Shown in pieces: positions 18,201 to 25,767 of a stretch of DNA of 64,000 nucleotides (position 1 is the stretch's first letter; each line of letters starts with the position of its first letter). A program made the position numbers and the translations under genes. The stretch lies in contig JAJXTO010000011.1 in assembly GCA_021783695.1 (NCBI GenBank), positions 1 through 64,000 of the forward strand, written 5' to 3'. The notes beneath the pieces were generated by a model that was not told the DNA's origin, ran no database searches, and was given only the letters and a program-made list of their open reading frames with translations. Source of the DNA: Pseudomonadota bacterium (GTDB lineage Bacteria; Pseudomonadota; Gammaproteobacteria; Burkholderiales; Burkholderiaceae_C).

Positions 18201-20351
18201 ACCCGCAAGGCGGATCGGAGCAGTTGGTGGCAGCTCTGCGGTCAGATGCCCAATCCCTCAGACGCCGCATCGGCGCGCGCTGCGGCGGTGACGTCGTCGT
18301 CCCTTTCTCCTTATGGCAAGGACGCGCAACGGCTTCTGCGTTTGTTCCAGCCGCAGGTCAGCGCCTTCGCCCCAGGCTTCGTTCAAGAGTTCTATGACGA
18401 TCTGGGCGCGCAACCTGACATGCAGGTCGTCCTACGGACCCTGAGCGAGCACGAGCTGATGCATTTGCACAAGGCACAGGAGGCGCATCTGCTGGCCTTG
18501 CTCTCCCCCGATCTGGAAGAGGCCGCGCATCGCTGCGACGGACAGAGGCTGGGCGCCGTCCATGCCCTGACCGGAGTCTCCACTGCGGTGCTGGTCGACG
18601 CGCTGGAGAGCTACCTGCAACAGGCCATCTCCTTGATCCAGCACGGCGCCCTGCGCGAGGCCGATCGTCCGCTCCTGCAGCAGACCGTCACCGGGCGCAT
18701 CCGCGTGGAGCTTCAGTCGCAGGCGCAGGGCGAGCAGCAGACCATCGACCAGTACATGAACTGGATTCAGACGGCCACGCAAACCGCAACAGGTTTTGTC
18801 AACCGGATCGACTTGATGCACTGGATGCTGGAGGAACTCACCCGGCTGCCGGGAATACTGGCGGTTGCCTATGGCCGCCCGGACGCCATGGGGCAACCCG
18901 TGGTTGAGTTCTCCACGCCGCGCTTCGAGGCCTATGTCGCCCACTTCCAGCGTCATGAGCAGGACTATTTGCCACCGCTGGAGAGCGCCGGTCCCCTGTC
19001 TCAGGCCAGTCAGCTGCGCGCCTGGCGCAATGAGCGCATTGAAACCGTGGCCAGCTTCTCCCAGGATGCCCGCGCGGCACCCTGGCGCGATGCTGCAGAG
19101 GACGTCGGGTTTCGGAGCGCCGCGTCCATTCCCCTGCGGGATGAACAAGACCGCATGGCCGCCATTCTCACCCTGTATGGCGCCTACCCCAATCAGTTTG
19201 AGTCGCGCTGGATGCGGCACAGCCTCACCATGATCGGGCAACTCCTGACCCGTGTCCTGAGCCAGTCCCTGCGAGTCCCGCTGAAGGTGCTGCCCGATCA
19301 CAAGCGCATGGAGTGGCGCTCGCGCCTGACACCGGAAGGCCTGGACATGCTTGTTCAGCCCGTCGTCGATTTGCGCCACGGCACGGTCAAGCGGGTCGAG
19401 GCCTTGGCGCGCCTGCGACTGCAGGATGGAACACAGGTCACTCCAGGAGAGTTCCTTCCCTGGTTCGGCGCGAGCGAAATCTCCCGGCTGTTCACCCTCG
19501 GCCTGGACAAGGCGCTCCAACACCTGCGCGACTGGGATGCCCAGGGTCTGCGCTTGGAGATGTCGGTGAATCTTCCACCGGAGGTGCTCATGCAGGCGGA
19601 CTGCCCGCGCTGGATCGCCCAGGCCCTCGATCGCGCAGGCCTGCCGCCCAGCAGGCTGCACCTCGAATTGCTGGAAGGTGGGGATTTCCACGACGCCCCG
19701 GGCCGGGACGCTGCGGTCGGAGCGCTCTCCGCCCTTGGTGTGCGTCTGGAAATGGACGATTTGGGCTCCGGGTACTCCAGCCTGCTGCGTTTGCGGCAGT
19801 TACCGTTCCACATCGTGAAAATCGACCAGGGCCTGGTGCGTGAAGCCGGAGAAGATCCCCGCCGGGTGATCGGTTTCATCGGCTCTCTCATTCGTCTGGC
19901 GCATACGCTCGATCTCGATGTGGTGGTCGAAGGACTGGAATCGCCCGCCCTGGTTGAGGCGGCCGCGATTCTCGGCGCGGATTACGGCCAGGGTTTTGCC
20001 CTGGCGAGGCCCATGTCCGCGCAATCCCTGGTGGATTGGAACCAGCACTTCATCCCGGCGCTCGATCCGGCCCATCCCACAACCGTGCTCGGCGCCCTGG
20101 CCGCCCACTGGCTCTGGGAATATGGAGAGCACGACCTCTATGTGATCGACCCGACCCTGGCACATCATCACTGCGTACTGAGCCGCTATTTGCAAAGTCA
20201 CGGACTCGTGCAGAGCGAAGTGGGCCAGGTCCATGTGCAAATGCATCAACTCGCCCGTGAAAAGGGCATCCACTCTCCCGAATACCGGGAGGCAATGTCC
20301 CGAATGGTGAGCCTGCTGACGAAAGAACACCATGAGCAACAAAGACCTTGA
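15291..20351 (+). CDS. Giant MASE1-PAS-GGDEF-GAF-GGDEF-globin-GAF-EAL protein with CZB-like tail
   Basis: The 1686-residue protein has an N-terminal MASE1-like membrane sensor (about 8-295, roughly eight hydrophobic segments) and a PAS domain (about 325-440). The first GGDEF domain has GGEEF at 528-532 and an I-site RxxD at 519-522. A GAF domain spans about 655-805. The second GGDEF domain has GGDEF at 897-901 and an I-site at 888-891. A globin-coupled-sensor domain (about 1005-1120) has candidate haem ligand H1091. A second GAF-like domain spans about 1165-1320. The EAL domain (about 1340-1585) has E1370, N1427, E1459, D1489, D1490, K1510 and E1547 in place. The last 85 residues resemble a diverged CZB domain (H1606, C1628, H1648, H1652). 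All three catalytic domains look intact. No frameshift is needed to read it. Confidence 0.88.
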   Translation: MTSRRIQTLLGLLLLNAVLLLIYGLLGKLPSLLFTYVSPFWPPAALSVFAAMLWGWRAMPAVFLGSLWVNTDLFNWNWAGALWVSLGNVLAPMAGYWGLRRHMVEAQQIWNSPAAITRFLFWMGAVNGLLSGLFGASGLVGLEGQSAHLFLPTLLHWAVGDASAALMLVPVAHLLWLRSGRGESWWRLLLQVEGLAALAFSVLVWAAAFFAPGLSLPVRLGLLGMLLLPPIWSVFRLDQRLTLLHLAVAFILVLGATVAGHGPYAGLPLAQAVVGIELLGIAMSASILYAGALHNQRQRALAELHVLNRDLERRAEDRAQDLLRKERNFRDMIERLPAPTVITNPDTARVLYANPAARELFGNGQTDLAGMSTLTQWVDPDIRQRLLAEIRQHHAIQNREIAFRRLDGSVIWVIASVIETHFDKTNALLFAFKDISERMQREKLLQSQAQTDALTGVPNRRHFMTQAAQRLCDLAAQHQAAAFALFDLDDFKQVNDTRGHACGDLVLQQVARLLHDKMRPQDVFARLGGEEFCLLMSDVGAEQALELAEAMRQELDGQIQVCPDGHPIPLPSCSIGVAWTQVPFDTGAQANGDQTGTADVLAALMERADSALYQAKSAGKNRCVLSTDLSSPASRASAAQAKRASGLETHTLIPLSLLRRLAAEVHFGRFFERAAQAAAHLVGADGAAFIERDGDTLSYRFFHGLPEEYQQRFAAYRFAADQGTAGQVIREGSSIFRADYATSPDALPAFVDSGLKANYLVPVRAGGQTLAILAIAWFSRHPADAPDPQQTENVQLLADLMAGALRRERLERKLRKRATRDSLTQLPNRASLEHHLARAVARARRQQQGLAVGMLDLDDFKPVNDQWGHAAGDALLRTFSQRLQQVLRETDFVGRLGGDEFVLVLEGLTQQDDLEPVLSRLHEIVQTPFDLPDGHSACIGVSLGLALYPQHGTDAESLIRAADAALYASKTRKADRSSWWQLCGQMPNPSDAASARAAAVTSSSLSPYGKDAQRLLRLFQPQVSAFAPGFVQEFYDDLGAQPDMQVVLRTLSEHELMHLHKAQEAHLLALLSPDLEEAAHRCDGQRLGAVHALTGVSTAVLVDALESYLQQAISLIQHGALREADRPLLQQTVTGRIRVELQSQAQGEQQTIDQYMNWIQTATQTATGFVNRIDLMHWMLEELTRLPGILAVAYGRPDAMGQPVVEFSTPRFEAYVAHFQRHEQDYLPPLESAGPLSQASQLRAWRNERIETVASFSQDARAAPWRDAAEDVGFRSAASIPLRDEQDRMAAILTLYGAYPNQFESRWMRHSLTMIGQLLTRVLSQSLRVPLKVLPDHKRMEWRSRLTPEGLDMLVQPVVDLRHGTVKRVEALARLRLQDGTQVTPGEFLPWFGASEISRLFTLGLDKALQHLRDWDAQGLRLEMSVNLPPEVLMQADCPRWIAQALDRAGLPPSRLHLELLEGGDFHDAPGRDAAVGALSALGVRLEMDDLGSGYSSLLRLRQLPFHIVKIDQGLVREAGEDPRRVIGFIGSLIRLAHTLDLDVVVEGLESPALVEAAAILGADYGQGFALARPMSAQSLVDWNQHFIPALDPAHPTTVLGALAAHWLWEYGEHDLYVIDPTLAHHHCVLSRYLQSHGLVQSEVGQVHVQMHQLAREKGIHSPEYREAMSRMVSLLTKEHHEQQRP

Positions 20352-20739
20352 CCCCATGCAGCAATTGGTCGATGTCGACTGGGATACACCGGAACTGCAG
20401 GAACTGCTGCGCAAAACTGCGCACCTGCACATCGACAAGCGCGATCTGGTCAACAAGCGCACGGTCCTGCTGAAACAGGGCTGGCATACCAGCGCCGCTC
20501 CTCGCCCGGCCATCTGGGTCGACACCGGCCGGGCCGAAGAGCAGCGTGTCCTGCTCACACAATATTCCCTGGAGCCCGGAGATCCCGTGATGCTGGAAAT
20601 CCGCCGTCCCAACCGAACTGAATTCGTGGATGCCGAAGTGCTGTCCTGCCGAAAAGGGCAGCGCATCGGAGATGACGGCATCTGGGTGCTCATCGTGCGC
20701 GAGATCAAAAGCCGCCCCACACTGGCCACCAGCAGATGA
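20332..20739 (+). CDS. Small protein of unknown function at the end of the signalling cluster
   Basis: The 135-residue soluble protein overlaps the preceding giant gene by 20 bases in another frame, so the two are probably translationally coupled. The N-terminal half is helical and charged. The C-terminal half has alternating hydrophobic strands and a PGDPVMLEI segment, recalling a beta-barrel such as PilZ. However, the PilZ signature RxxxR is absent, so cyclic-di-GMP binding cannot be claimed. It is the last gene of the plus-strand run and is followed by a hairpin before the convergent pgeF. Confidence 0.6.
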   Translation: MSNKDLDPMQQLVDVDWDTPELQELLRKTAHLHIDKRDLVNKRTVLLKQGWHTSAAPRPAIWVDTGRAEEQRVLLTQYSLEPGDPVMLEIRRPNRTEFVDAEVLSCRKGQRIGDDGIWVLIVREIKSRPTLATSR

Positions 20740-20762
20740 AAGTGGCAAGGAGGGAGCTCGGC

Positions 20763-20785
20763 CAGGACATTGCCGGAATGTCCTG
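20763..20785. terminator. Hairpin between convergent genes
   Basis: Perfect 9-base arms CAGGACATT and AATGTCCTG enclose the loop GCCGG. It lies 24 bases after the last gene of the signalling cluster and 16 bases before the end of the convergent pgeF. No T-run follows on either strand, so termination by this hairpin alone is uncertain. Confidence 0.45.
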
Positions 20786-20800
20786 ACCGCAGCGACAGCC

Positions 20801-21661
20801 TCATTCAACCCAGATACAACCCGCCTGCCGCCCGGTGACTGCCTGCCTGCGGAAAGAATAAAAGCGTTGCGGATTGCTCACCGTACACAGCCCACCCCCG
20901 GCGATTCGCCCGGGCTGCATGCCCGCGTGTTCAAGCCGCAAACGCGCGAGTTGCCAAATATCGGCCCACCACTTACCTGGCTTGCCCGGCTGGAAAGCGG
21001 CGGCCGTGTTGGTGTGACGCGAGACAAACGCCGCCCGGACTTCCTCCCCCACCTCAAACGCCAGCGGGCCGATGGCCGGGCCAAGAACCGCTTGCACCTC
21101 GGATGGGGCACAGCCCGCTCGTTCGCAGACCCGCGACAGGCTGGCTTCCAGCACGCCGCCGGCCAAACCGCGCCAGCCGGCGTGCGCCGCCGCCACGGCG
21201 CGGCCATTGGGCGCGGCAAACAGCACGGGCAGGCAGTCGGCAACGAGTACGGTCGCCGCGACGCGCAGACGGGTGCTGCAGGCGGCATCGGCCGTCGGTT
21301 CGGCGCAAAGGTCGGTCAGCGCGTCCAGATCGGCAACCTCCACCCCGTGCACCTGCCGCAGGTAGCAGGGCCGAGCGCCGCCGAGGGCGTGTTGCAGGCG
21401 CTCGCGGTTTTGTGTCACCAGATCGCGCGCATCGCCCACATGCGTACCGAGGTTCATGCCCCCGCCCCCTGACGCTTGCTCTGCATCCGCGCCTTGCGAG
21501 CAGGCAAAGGCACCGCGGCTTACCCCGCCCGCACAACTGGTGAACACCGCGCGAACCCGCGGATTGCCCGGCCAGATGACGCGCAGCCAGGGCGCCTGGC
21601 ACTGCGTCCCGACACACCAGGACGGCAGAAAATCAGCACACTGGGGGCGTTGTGATGGCAT
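20801..21661 (-). CDS. pgeF: Multicopper-type polyphenol oxidase / peptidoglycan editing factor (YfiH, DUF152)
   Basis: Family members bind zinc or copper through His/Cys and have been described both as laccase-like oxidases and as editing factors that remove mis-incorporated L-Ser from peptidoglycan precursors. The 286-residue product has the family motifs RQVHG (metal His), VADCLPVLF (Cys), AHAGWRG and GPAIGP. The start at 21661 is chosen because it lies just after rluD; longer starts would overlap rluD extensively. It is 19 bases downstream of rluD, and the rluD-pgeF pair is common in proteobacteria. The N-terminal ~70 residues are less conserved. Confidence 0.88.
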   Translation of the reverse strand: MPSQRPQCADFLPSWCVGTQCQAPWLRVIWPGNPRVRAVFTSCAGGVSRGAFACSQGADAEQASGGGGMNLGTHVGDARDLVTQNRERLQHALGGARPCYLRQVHGVEVADLDALTDLCAEPTADAACSTRLRVAATVLVADCLPVLFAAPNGRAVAAAHAGWRGLAGGVLEASLSRVCERAGCAPSEVQAVLGPAIGPLAFEVGEEVRAAFVSRHTNTAAAFQPGKPGKWWADIWQLARLRLEHAGMQPGRIAGGGLCTVSNPQRFYSFRRQAVTGRQAGCIWVE

Positions 21662-21680
21662 GGGATTGGCTCTCGCAATG

Positions 21681-22724
21681 TCAGCCCGTGAACATCGGCC
21701 AGCGCTTCGGGTCGATTTCATCGGGCGCGCCGCCGCAGACGTTCCACAGCGCGGCGATGTCATCCGGGATGGGTGCGATGCACTCGATCGGGGCGTCGCT
21801 AGCGGGGTGGCGAAACCCCAGCCGCGCCGCATGCAGCGCCTGACGCTGCAAGGGCAGATCGGGCCGGGCGCGTCCGCCGTAGACCGGGTCGGCCACCAGT
21901 TCCAGCTTGGCAAACTGCAGATGCACGCGGATCTGGTGCGTGCGCCCGCTGTGGAGCTTGCAGCGCAGCGCAGTCAGCGGCCCCCAGGGGGTATCGAGTT
22001 CAGCCAGCGGGGTGAAATCGGTGCGGGCGGGCTTGCCGCCCTGCACCACCGCCATGCGCAGGCGATCACGCGGGTGGCGGGCAATTGGCGCGTCCACGTT
22101 GAACGGGCGTTCCACCCGGCCCCAGGCCAGTGCCAGATATTGCCGGTGAATCGTGCGGGCCTGCAGTCTGCGCACCAGTTCGGTCTGCGCTTCCAGGGTG
22201 CGGGCGGTGACCATCAGGCCGCTGGTGTCCTTGTCCAGACGGTGGACGATGCCGGCGCGCGGCAGTCCGGCTGTTTCCGGGTAGCGCGCCAGCAGGCCGT
22301 TGAGCAGGGTGCCGCTCCAGTTGCCGGCCGCCGGATGCACCACCAGACCGGCCGGCTTGTTGAGCACGGCAAGCAATGTGTCCTCGAACACCACATCCAG
22401 CGGCAGGTCTTCGGGGGCGAAAGCGGTGTCTTCCGGCAAGGCGGGCACGGTGACGCGCAGCAGGTCGCCCGCGCGCGCCTTGTCGCGCACCCCGGCGACC
22501 TGCGTACCCATGCGCACCATCCCGGCGTCGCACCATTGCTGCAGACGGCTGCGGGAGTATTGCGGGAACAGCGCCGCCAGCACCTTGTCGAGCCGCTGCC
22601 CCGCATCATGCTCGGGGATGATGGCTTCGAGCACGCTCTGTTCGATGCGCGTGTCGTCCTCGTCGAGTTCGACGAGATTGACGTCGGTCACGCTCGGGGG
22701 GGCAGGGAGGGAATGCTTGGTCAT
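21681..22724 (-). CDS. rluD: 23S rRNA pseudouridine(1911/1915/1917) synthase RluD
   Basis: The enzyme converts three uridines in helix 69 of 23S rRNA to pseudouridine. The 347-residue protein has an N-terminal S4 domain (about residues 40-100, with RLDK and SRSRLQQW) and a catalytic domain with the HRLDKDTSG motif that contains the essential Asp. The start at 22724 is chosen because it precedes the family N-terminus and clears the divergent bamD; longer in-frame starts would run across bamD. Gene order pgeF-rluD with divergent bamD is widespread, supporting RluD rather than RluC. Confidence 0.93.
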   Translation of the reverse strand: MTKHSLPAPPSVTDVNLVELDEDDTRIEQSVLEAIIPEHDAGQRLDKVLAALFPQYSRSRLQQWCDAGMVRMGTQVAGVRDKARAGDLLRVTVPALPEDTAFAPEDLPLDVVFEDTLLAVLNKPAGLVVHPAAGNWSGTLLNGLLARYPETAGLPRAGIVHRLDKDTSGLMVTARTLEAQTELVRRLQARTIHRQYLALAWGRVERPFNVDAPIARHPRDRLRMAVVQGGKPARTDFTPLAELDTPWGPLTALRCKLHSGRTHQIRVHLQFAKLELVADPVYGGRARPDLPLQRQALHAARLGFRHPASDAPIECIAPIPDDIAALWNVCGGAPDEIDPKRWPMFTG

Positions 22725-22747
22725 GGAGGCGGGGCGCGGGGGCTCCC

Positions 22748-22753
22748 TATAAT
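22748..22753 (+). promoter_or_regulatory. Consensus -10 box TATAAT upstream of bamD
   Basis: A perfect TATAAT lies 33 bases before the bamD start, in the 61-base gap between divergent rluD and bamD. No good -35 hexamer is seen at 17 bases' spacing, where the sequence is GC-rich rluD leader. It is probably the bamD promoter. Confidence 0.5.
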
Positions 22754-22785
22754 CCGCAGGCTTTACACCACCCTGGGTCATTGCT

Positions 22786-23607
22786 ATGCGTGTTGCGTTG
22801 TACCGTCTGTGGACGCGGCGATTGTTGGGTGCCGCCGCCGCGGCCCTGTTTCTAGGCCTCGCGGGCTGCGCTTCCACGCCAGCAAAAGACGAAACTCTGG
22901 GCTGGTCATCGGCCAAATTGTATGCAGAGGCCAAGGACGAGATGAACAGCGGCAACACCGACAAGGCGGTGAAGCTGTATGAAAAACTCGAATCCCGCTA
23001 CCCCTATGGCCTGCTGGCGCAGCAGGCGCTGATTGAAATTGCCTACGGCAACTACAAACAGGGTGAACGCGCGCAGGCTCTGGCCGCCACCGACCGTTTT
23101 CTCAAGCTCTACCCCAACAATCCTTATACCGACTATGTGCTCTACCTGAAGGGGTTGATCAATTTCAACGCCGATCAGGGCTGGTTCTCCTTCCTCTCGG
23201 ACCAGAAGCTGTATGAGCGCGACCAGGCTGCTGCCAAGCAGTCGTTCGAGGCGTTCAAGGAACTCGTCACCCGGTTTCCGCAGAGCAAGTACGCGCCCGA
23301 TGCCATCCAGCGCATGCGCTACATCGTCAACTCGCTGGCCGAGTACGAAACCCATGTCGCGCTGTTCTACTACCGCCGGGGCGCGTATGTGGCTGCTGCA
23401 GACCGCGCACAGCGCGCCATCGATCATTACCAGGACGCACCGTCCAATCAGCTTGCACTGGCGGTTCTGGTGCACGCTTACGGCAAACTCGGCATGACCC
23501 AGTTGCGCGACGATGCCGAGCGCGTGCTCAGGCTCAACTATCCGCAGAGTGTGTACCTGACCGAAGGCTTGCCTCAGCGGAATGATCCATTCTGGAAGCT
23601 TTGGTAA
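22786..23607 (+). CDS. bamD: Outer membrane protein assembly factor BamD (ComL)
   Basis: BamD is an essential lipoprotein of the BAM complex, which inserts beta-barrel proteins into the outer membrane. The 273-residue product has a lipoprotein signal with a LAGC lipobox (lipidated C28). It is followed by five TPR-like helical repeats from about residue 45 to 250, including LYEKLESRYPYG and FLKLYPNNPYTDY, which are characteristic of BamD. Its stop is five bases from the stop of the convergent helicase gene. Confidence 0.96.
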   Translation: MRVALYRLWTRRLLGAAAAALFLGLAGCASTPAKDETLGWSSAKLYAEAKDEMNSGNTDKAVKLYEKLESRYPYGLLAQQALIEIAYGNYKQGERAQALAATDRFLKLYPNNPYTDYVLYLKGLINFNADQGWFSFLSDQKLYERDQAAAKQSFEAFKELVTRFPQSKYAPDAIQRMRYIVNSLAEYETHVALFYYRRGAYVAAADRAQRAIDHYQDAPSNQLALAVLVHAYGKLGMTQLRDDAERVLRLNYPQSVYLTEGLPQRNDPFWKLW

Positions 23608-23612
23608 TCCGC

Positions 23613-25631
23613 TCAGCGCATTGCGGCGAGAAACTCCTGCGCATCTTCGGCGCGGCTCACCCGGCTGAACGGCGGCAGACTGGCCAGCAGTTGCCGCCCC
23701 CAGCCGGTTGCGGTCAGGCGGCGATCACACACCACCAGCACGCCGCGGTCGGTCTCGGTGCGGATCAGCCGCCCTGCCCCTTGCTGCAATGACAACGCGG
23801 CCTGCGGCATGCTGTAGTCGGTAAAGCCGCTGCGCCCTTCCGCCTCGATCTGCTTCAGGCGCGCGGCGGTCAGCGGGTCGTCTGGCGGGGCGAACGGCAG
23901 CTTGTCGATGATCACCAGGGTCAGCCGGTCTCCAGGCAGATCCACGCCCTCCCAAAAACTCTGGCTGCCCACCAGCACGGCCTGCGGCGTGGCGGCAAAG
24001 CGCGCGAGCAAGGCCGGCTTGGATTCATCGAACTGTTCCAGCACGGCACGGCCGGGCAGCGATTGCCGCAGAGTTTGCGCAATGATCTTGGCGGCGCGCA
24101 GGGTGGTGGTGAGCACGAAGGTGCCGCCGCCATTGGCCGCTGCCAGTTGCGCCGCCAGCGCGCCAACGGCTTCGGAATATCCCGGCTGGTTGGGCAGCGG
24201 CAGGTCTTGCGGCACCAGCAGACGGGCCTGCGCGGCGTAATCGAAGGGACTGGTCACGCGCAGTTCGCGGCAGCGCGGAGCCACGCCCTGTTCCACTGGC
24301 GCGCAGCCGCCGTGCTCCGGCGTCAGGCCGAGTGCGCTGCGCGCATGCCGGAAATTGCCGCCGACGCTCAGCGTGGCGGAGGTGAAAATCCAGGCCTGAC
24401 GACGCTGCGCCAGCAAGGCGGCAAACGCCGCCGCAATGGACAGCGGCGCGGATTGCAGCCGCAGATGGGCGCTGCCGACGTCCGCCCAGCGGACCTGCGG
24501 CGTGGCGCCCTCATCGCTCTCGACGGCCGGGCTCTGCCAGTTGCCGAACGCCTGCTGCAGCGTGGCGCAGCGTTCCATCAGCCGCTCGAATTCGGGCGCC
24601 GCTTCTGCATGTGCGGACAGCACGGCGGCGGTGTGGGCCAGTTGCGCCTGCAGATCGTGCAGCGCCACGTCCCAGCCGGGCAGATCGGTCATCTGCGGCT
24701 GGCTCAGCCGGCCTGGCGCCTGTGGCGCGACCAGGCGCAGGTCGCGCGCGGCACGTTCCAGCGCGCCGCTCAGGCTCTGCCAGTCGGCCAGACCCTTGGC
24801 ATGCTGCAGACCGCTGGCCAGCACATCACGGCTGAGGTCGACCACCTGCGCCGTGCCACATCGCGCGCCGAGAAACTGCACGCCGATCTCGGCAAGCTGA
24901 TGCGCCTCATCCAGAATCAACGTGTCCGCAGTGGGCAACAGCTCGGTGACGCCCTCACCGCGCAAGGCCAGATCGGCGAAAAACAGATGGTGGTTGATGA
25001 TGACCACGTCAGACGCCATGGCCTCGCGCCGGGCCTTCATCACGAAGCAGGCCTTGTAATCCGGGCAGTCCGCGCCGAGGCAGTTGTCCGTGGTGGAGGT
25101 GACGAGAAAATTGAGCGCCGAGTTCTCTTCCAGCCCGGACAGCGCGGACAGATCGCCGCGTGCATCGGCCTTGGCAAACTGCGCGATGCGGCGCAACTGC
25201 GCATGCGCATGACGGCCATGCACCCACTCCGCGGCACGCTGCAGGCGGTAGAGGCAGACATAATTGGATCGCCCTTTGAGCACACAGGTGCTCACCGCTG
25301 CGCCCAGTGCCCGGCGCGCGGCCGGCAGGTCTTTGGTGTAGAGCTGGTCCTGCAGGTTGCGCGTTGCCGTGGAGATGATCACCCGCCCGCCATGCAACAG
25401 CGCGGGAACGAGATAGGCGAGCGTCTTGCCCGTTCCCGTTCCGGCCTCCGCCAGCAGAATGGCCCGGTCGCTGATGGCCGAAGCCACGGCCAGCGCCAGC
25501 GCACGCTGGCCTTCGCGCACCGACCACTGCGGCAGTTCGGCCTGCAGCGGACTGCCCGGGGAAAACAGCGCGTCACAATGCTCGGCCAGCGCGGTGTCGG
25601 GCTCTGACGCCCCGGCAGGTTCAGCGTGCAT
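23613..25631 (-). CDS. DinG/YoaA-family ATP-dependent DNA helicase with iron-sulfur cluster
   Basis: This is an XPD-like superfamily 2 helicase of 672 residues. Walker A is GTGTGKT near the N-terminus and the DEAH box is in LILDEAHQL. Between them are four Cys in the spacing of the XPD-type 4Fe-4S cluster (one in CVLKGRSNY, then three around GADCPDYKAC). The C-terminal helicase domain ends with QGAGRLIRTETDRG. Relatives (E. coli YoaA/DinG) act in DNA damage response and at replication forks. The start at 25631 (ATG) is chosen; a GTG 16 codons upstream is possible and neither has a clear binding site. The gene diverges from the PP2C gene. Confidence 0.9.
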   Translation of the reverse strand: MHAEPAGASEPDTALAEHCDALFSPGSPLQAELPQWSVREGQRALALAVASAISDRAILLAEAGTGTGKTLAYLVPALLHGGRVIISTATRNLQDQLYTKDLPAARRALGAAVSTCVLKGRSNYVCLYRLQRAAEWVHGRHAHAQLRRIAQFAKADARGDLSALSGLEENSALNFLVTSTTDNCLGADCPDYKACFVMKARREAMASDVVIINHHLFFADLALRGEGVTELLPTADTLILDEAHQLAEIGVQFLGARCGTAQVVDLSRDVLASGLQHAKGLADWQSLSGALERAARDLRLVAPQAPGRLSQPQMTDLPGWDVALHDLQAQLAHTAAVLSAHAEAAPEFERLMERCATLQQAFGNWQSPAVESDEGATPQVRWADVGSAHLRLQSAPLSIAAAFAALLAQRRQAWIFTSATLSVGGNFRHARSALGLTPEHGGCAPVEQGVAPRCRELRVTSPFDYAAQARLLVPQDLPLPNQPGYSEAVGALAAQLAAANGGGTFVLTTTLRAAKIIAQTLRQSLPGRAVLEQFDESKPALLARFAATPQAVLVGSQSFWEGVDLPGDRLTLVIIDKLPFAPPDDPLTAARLKQIEAEGRSGFTDYSMPQAALSLQQGAGRLIRTETDRGVLVVCDRRLTATGWGRQLLASLPPFSRVSRAEDAQEFLAAMR

Positions 25632-25767
25632 GCGGCCGCACGCCACAAAACTGCCCCGCGCGCCACCTAGAATCTGCACTTTGCGTCTGCCTGTTCATCC
25701 ACACTCTCTGCTTTTGCCCCACAGCCAAGCCAGACTCACCCCACACCGCTGGCAAACCGCCGATTCT

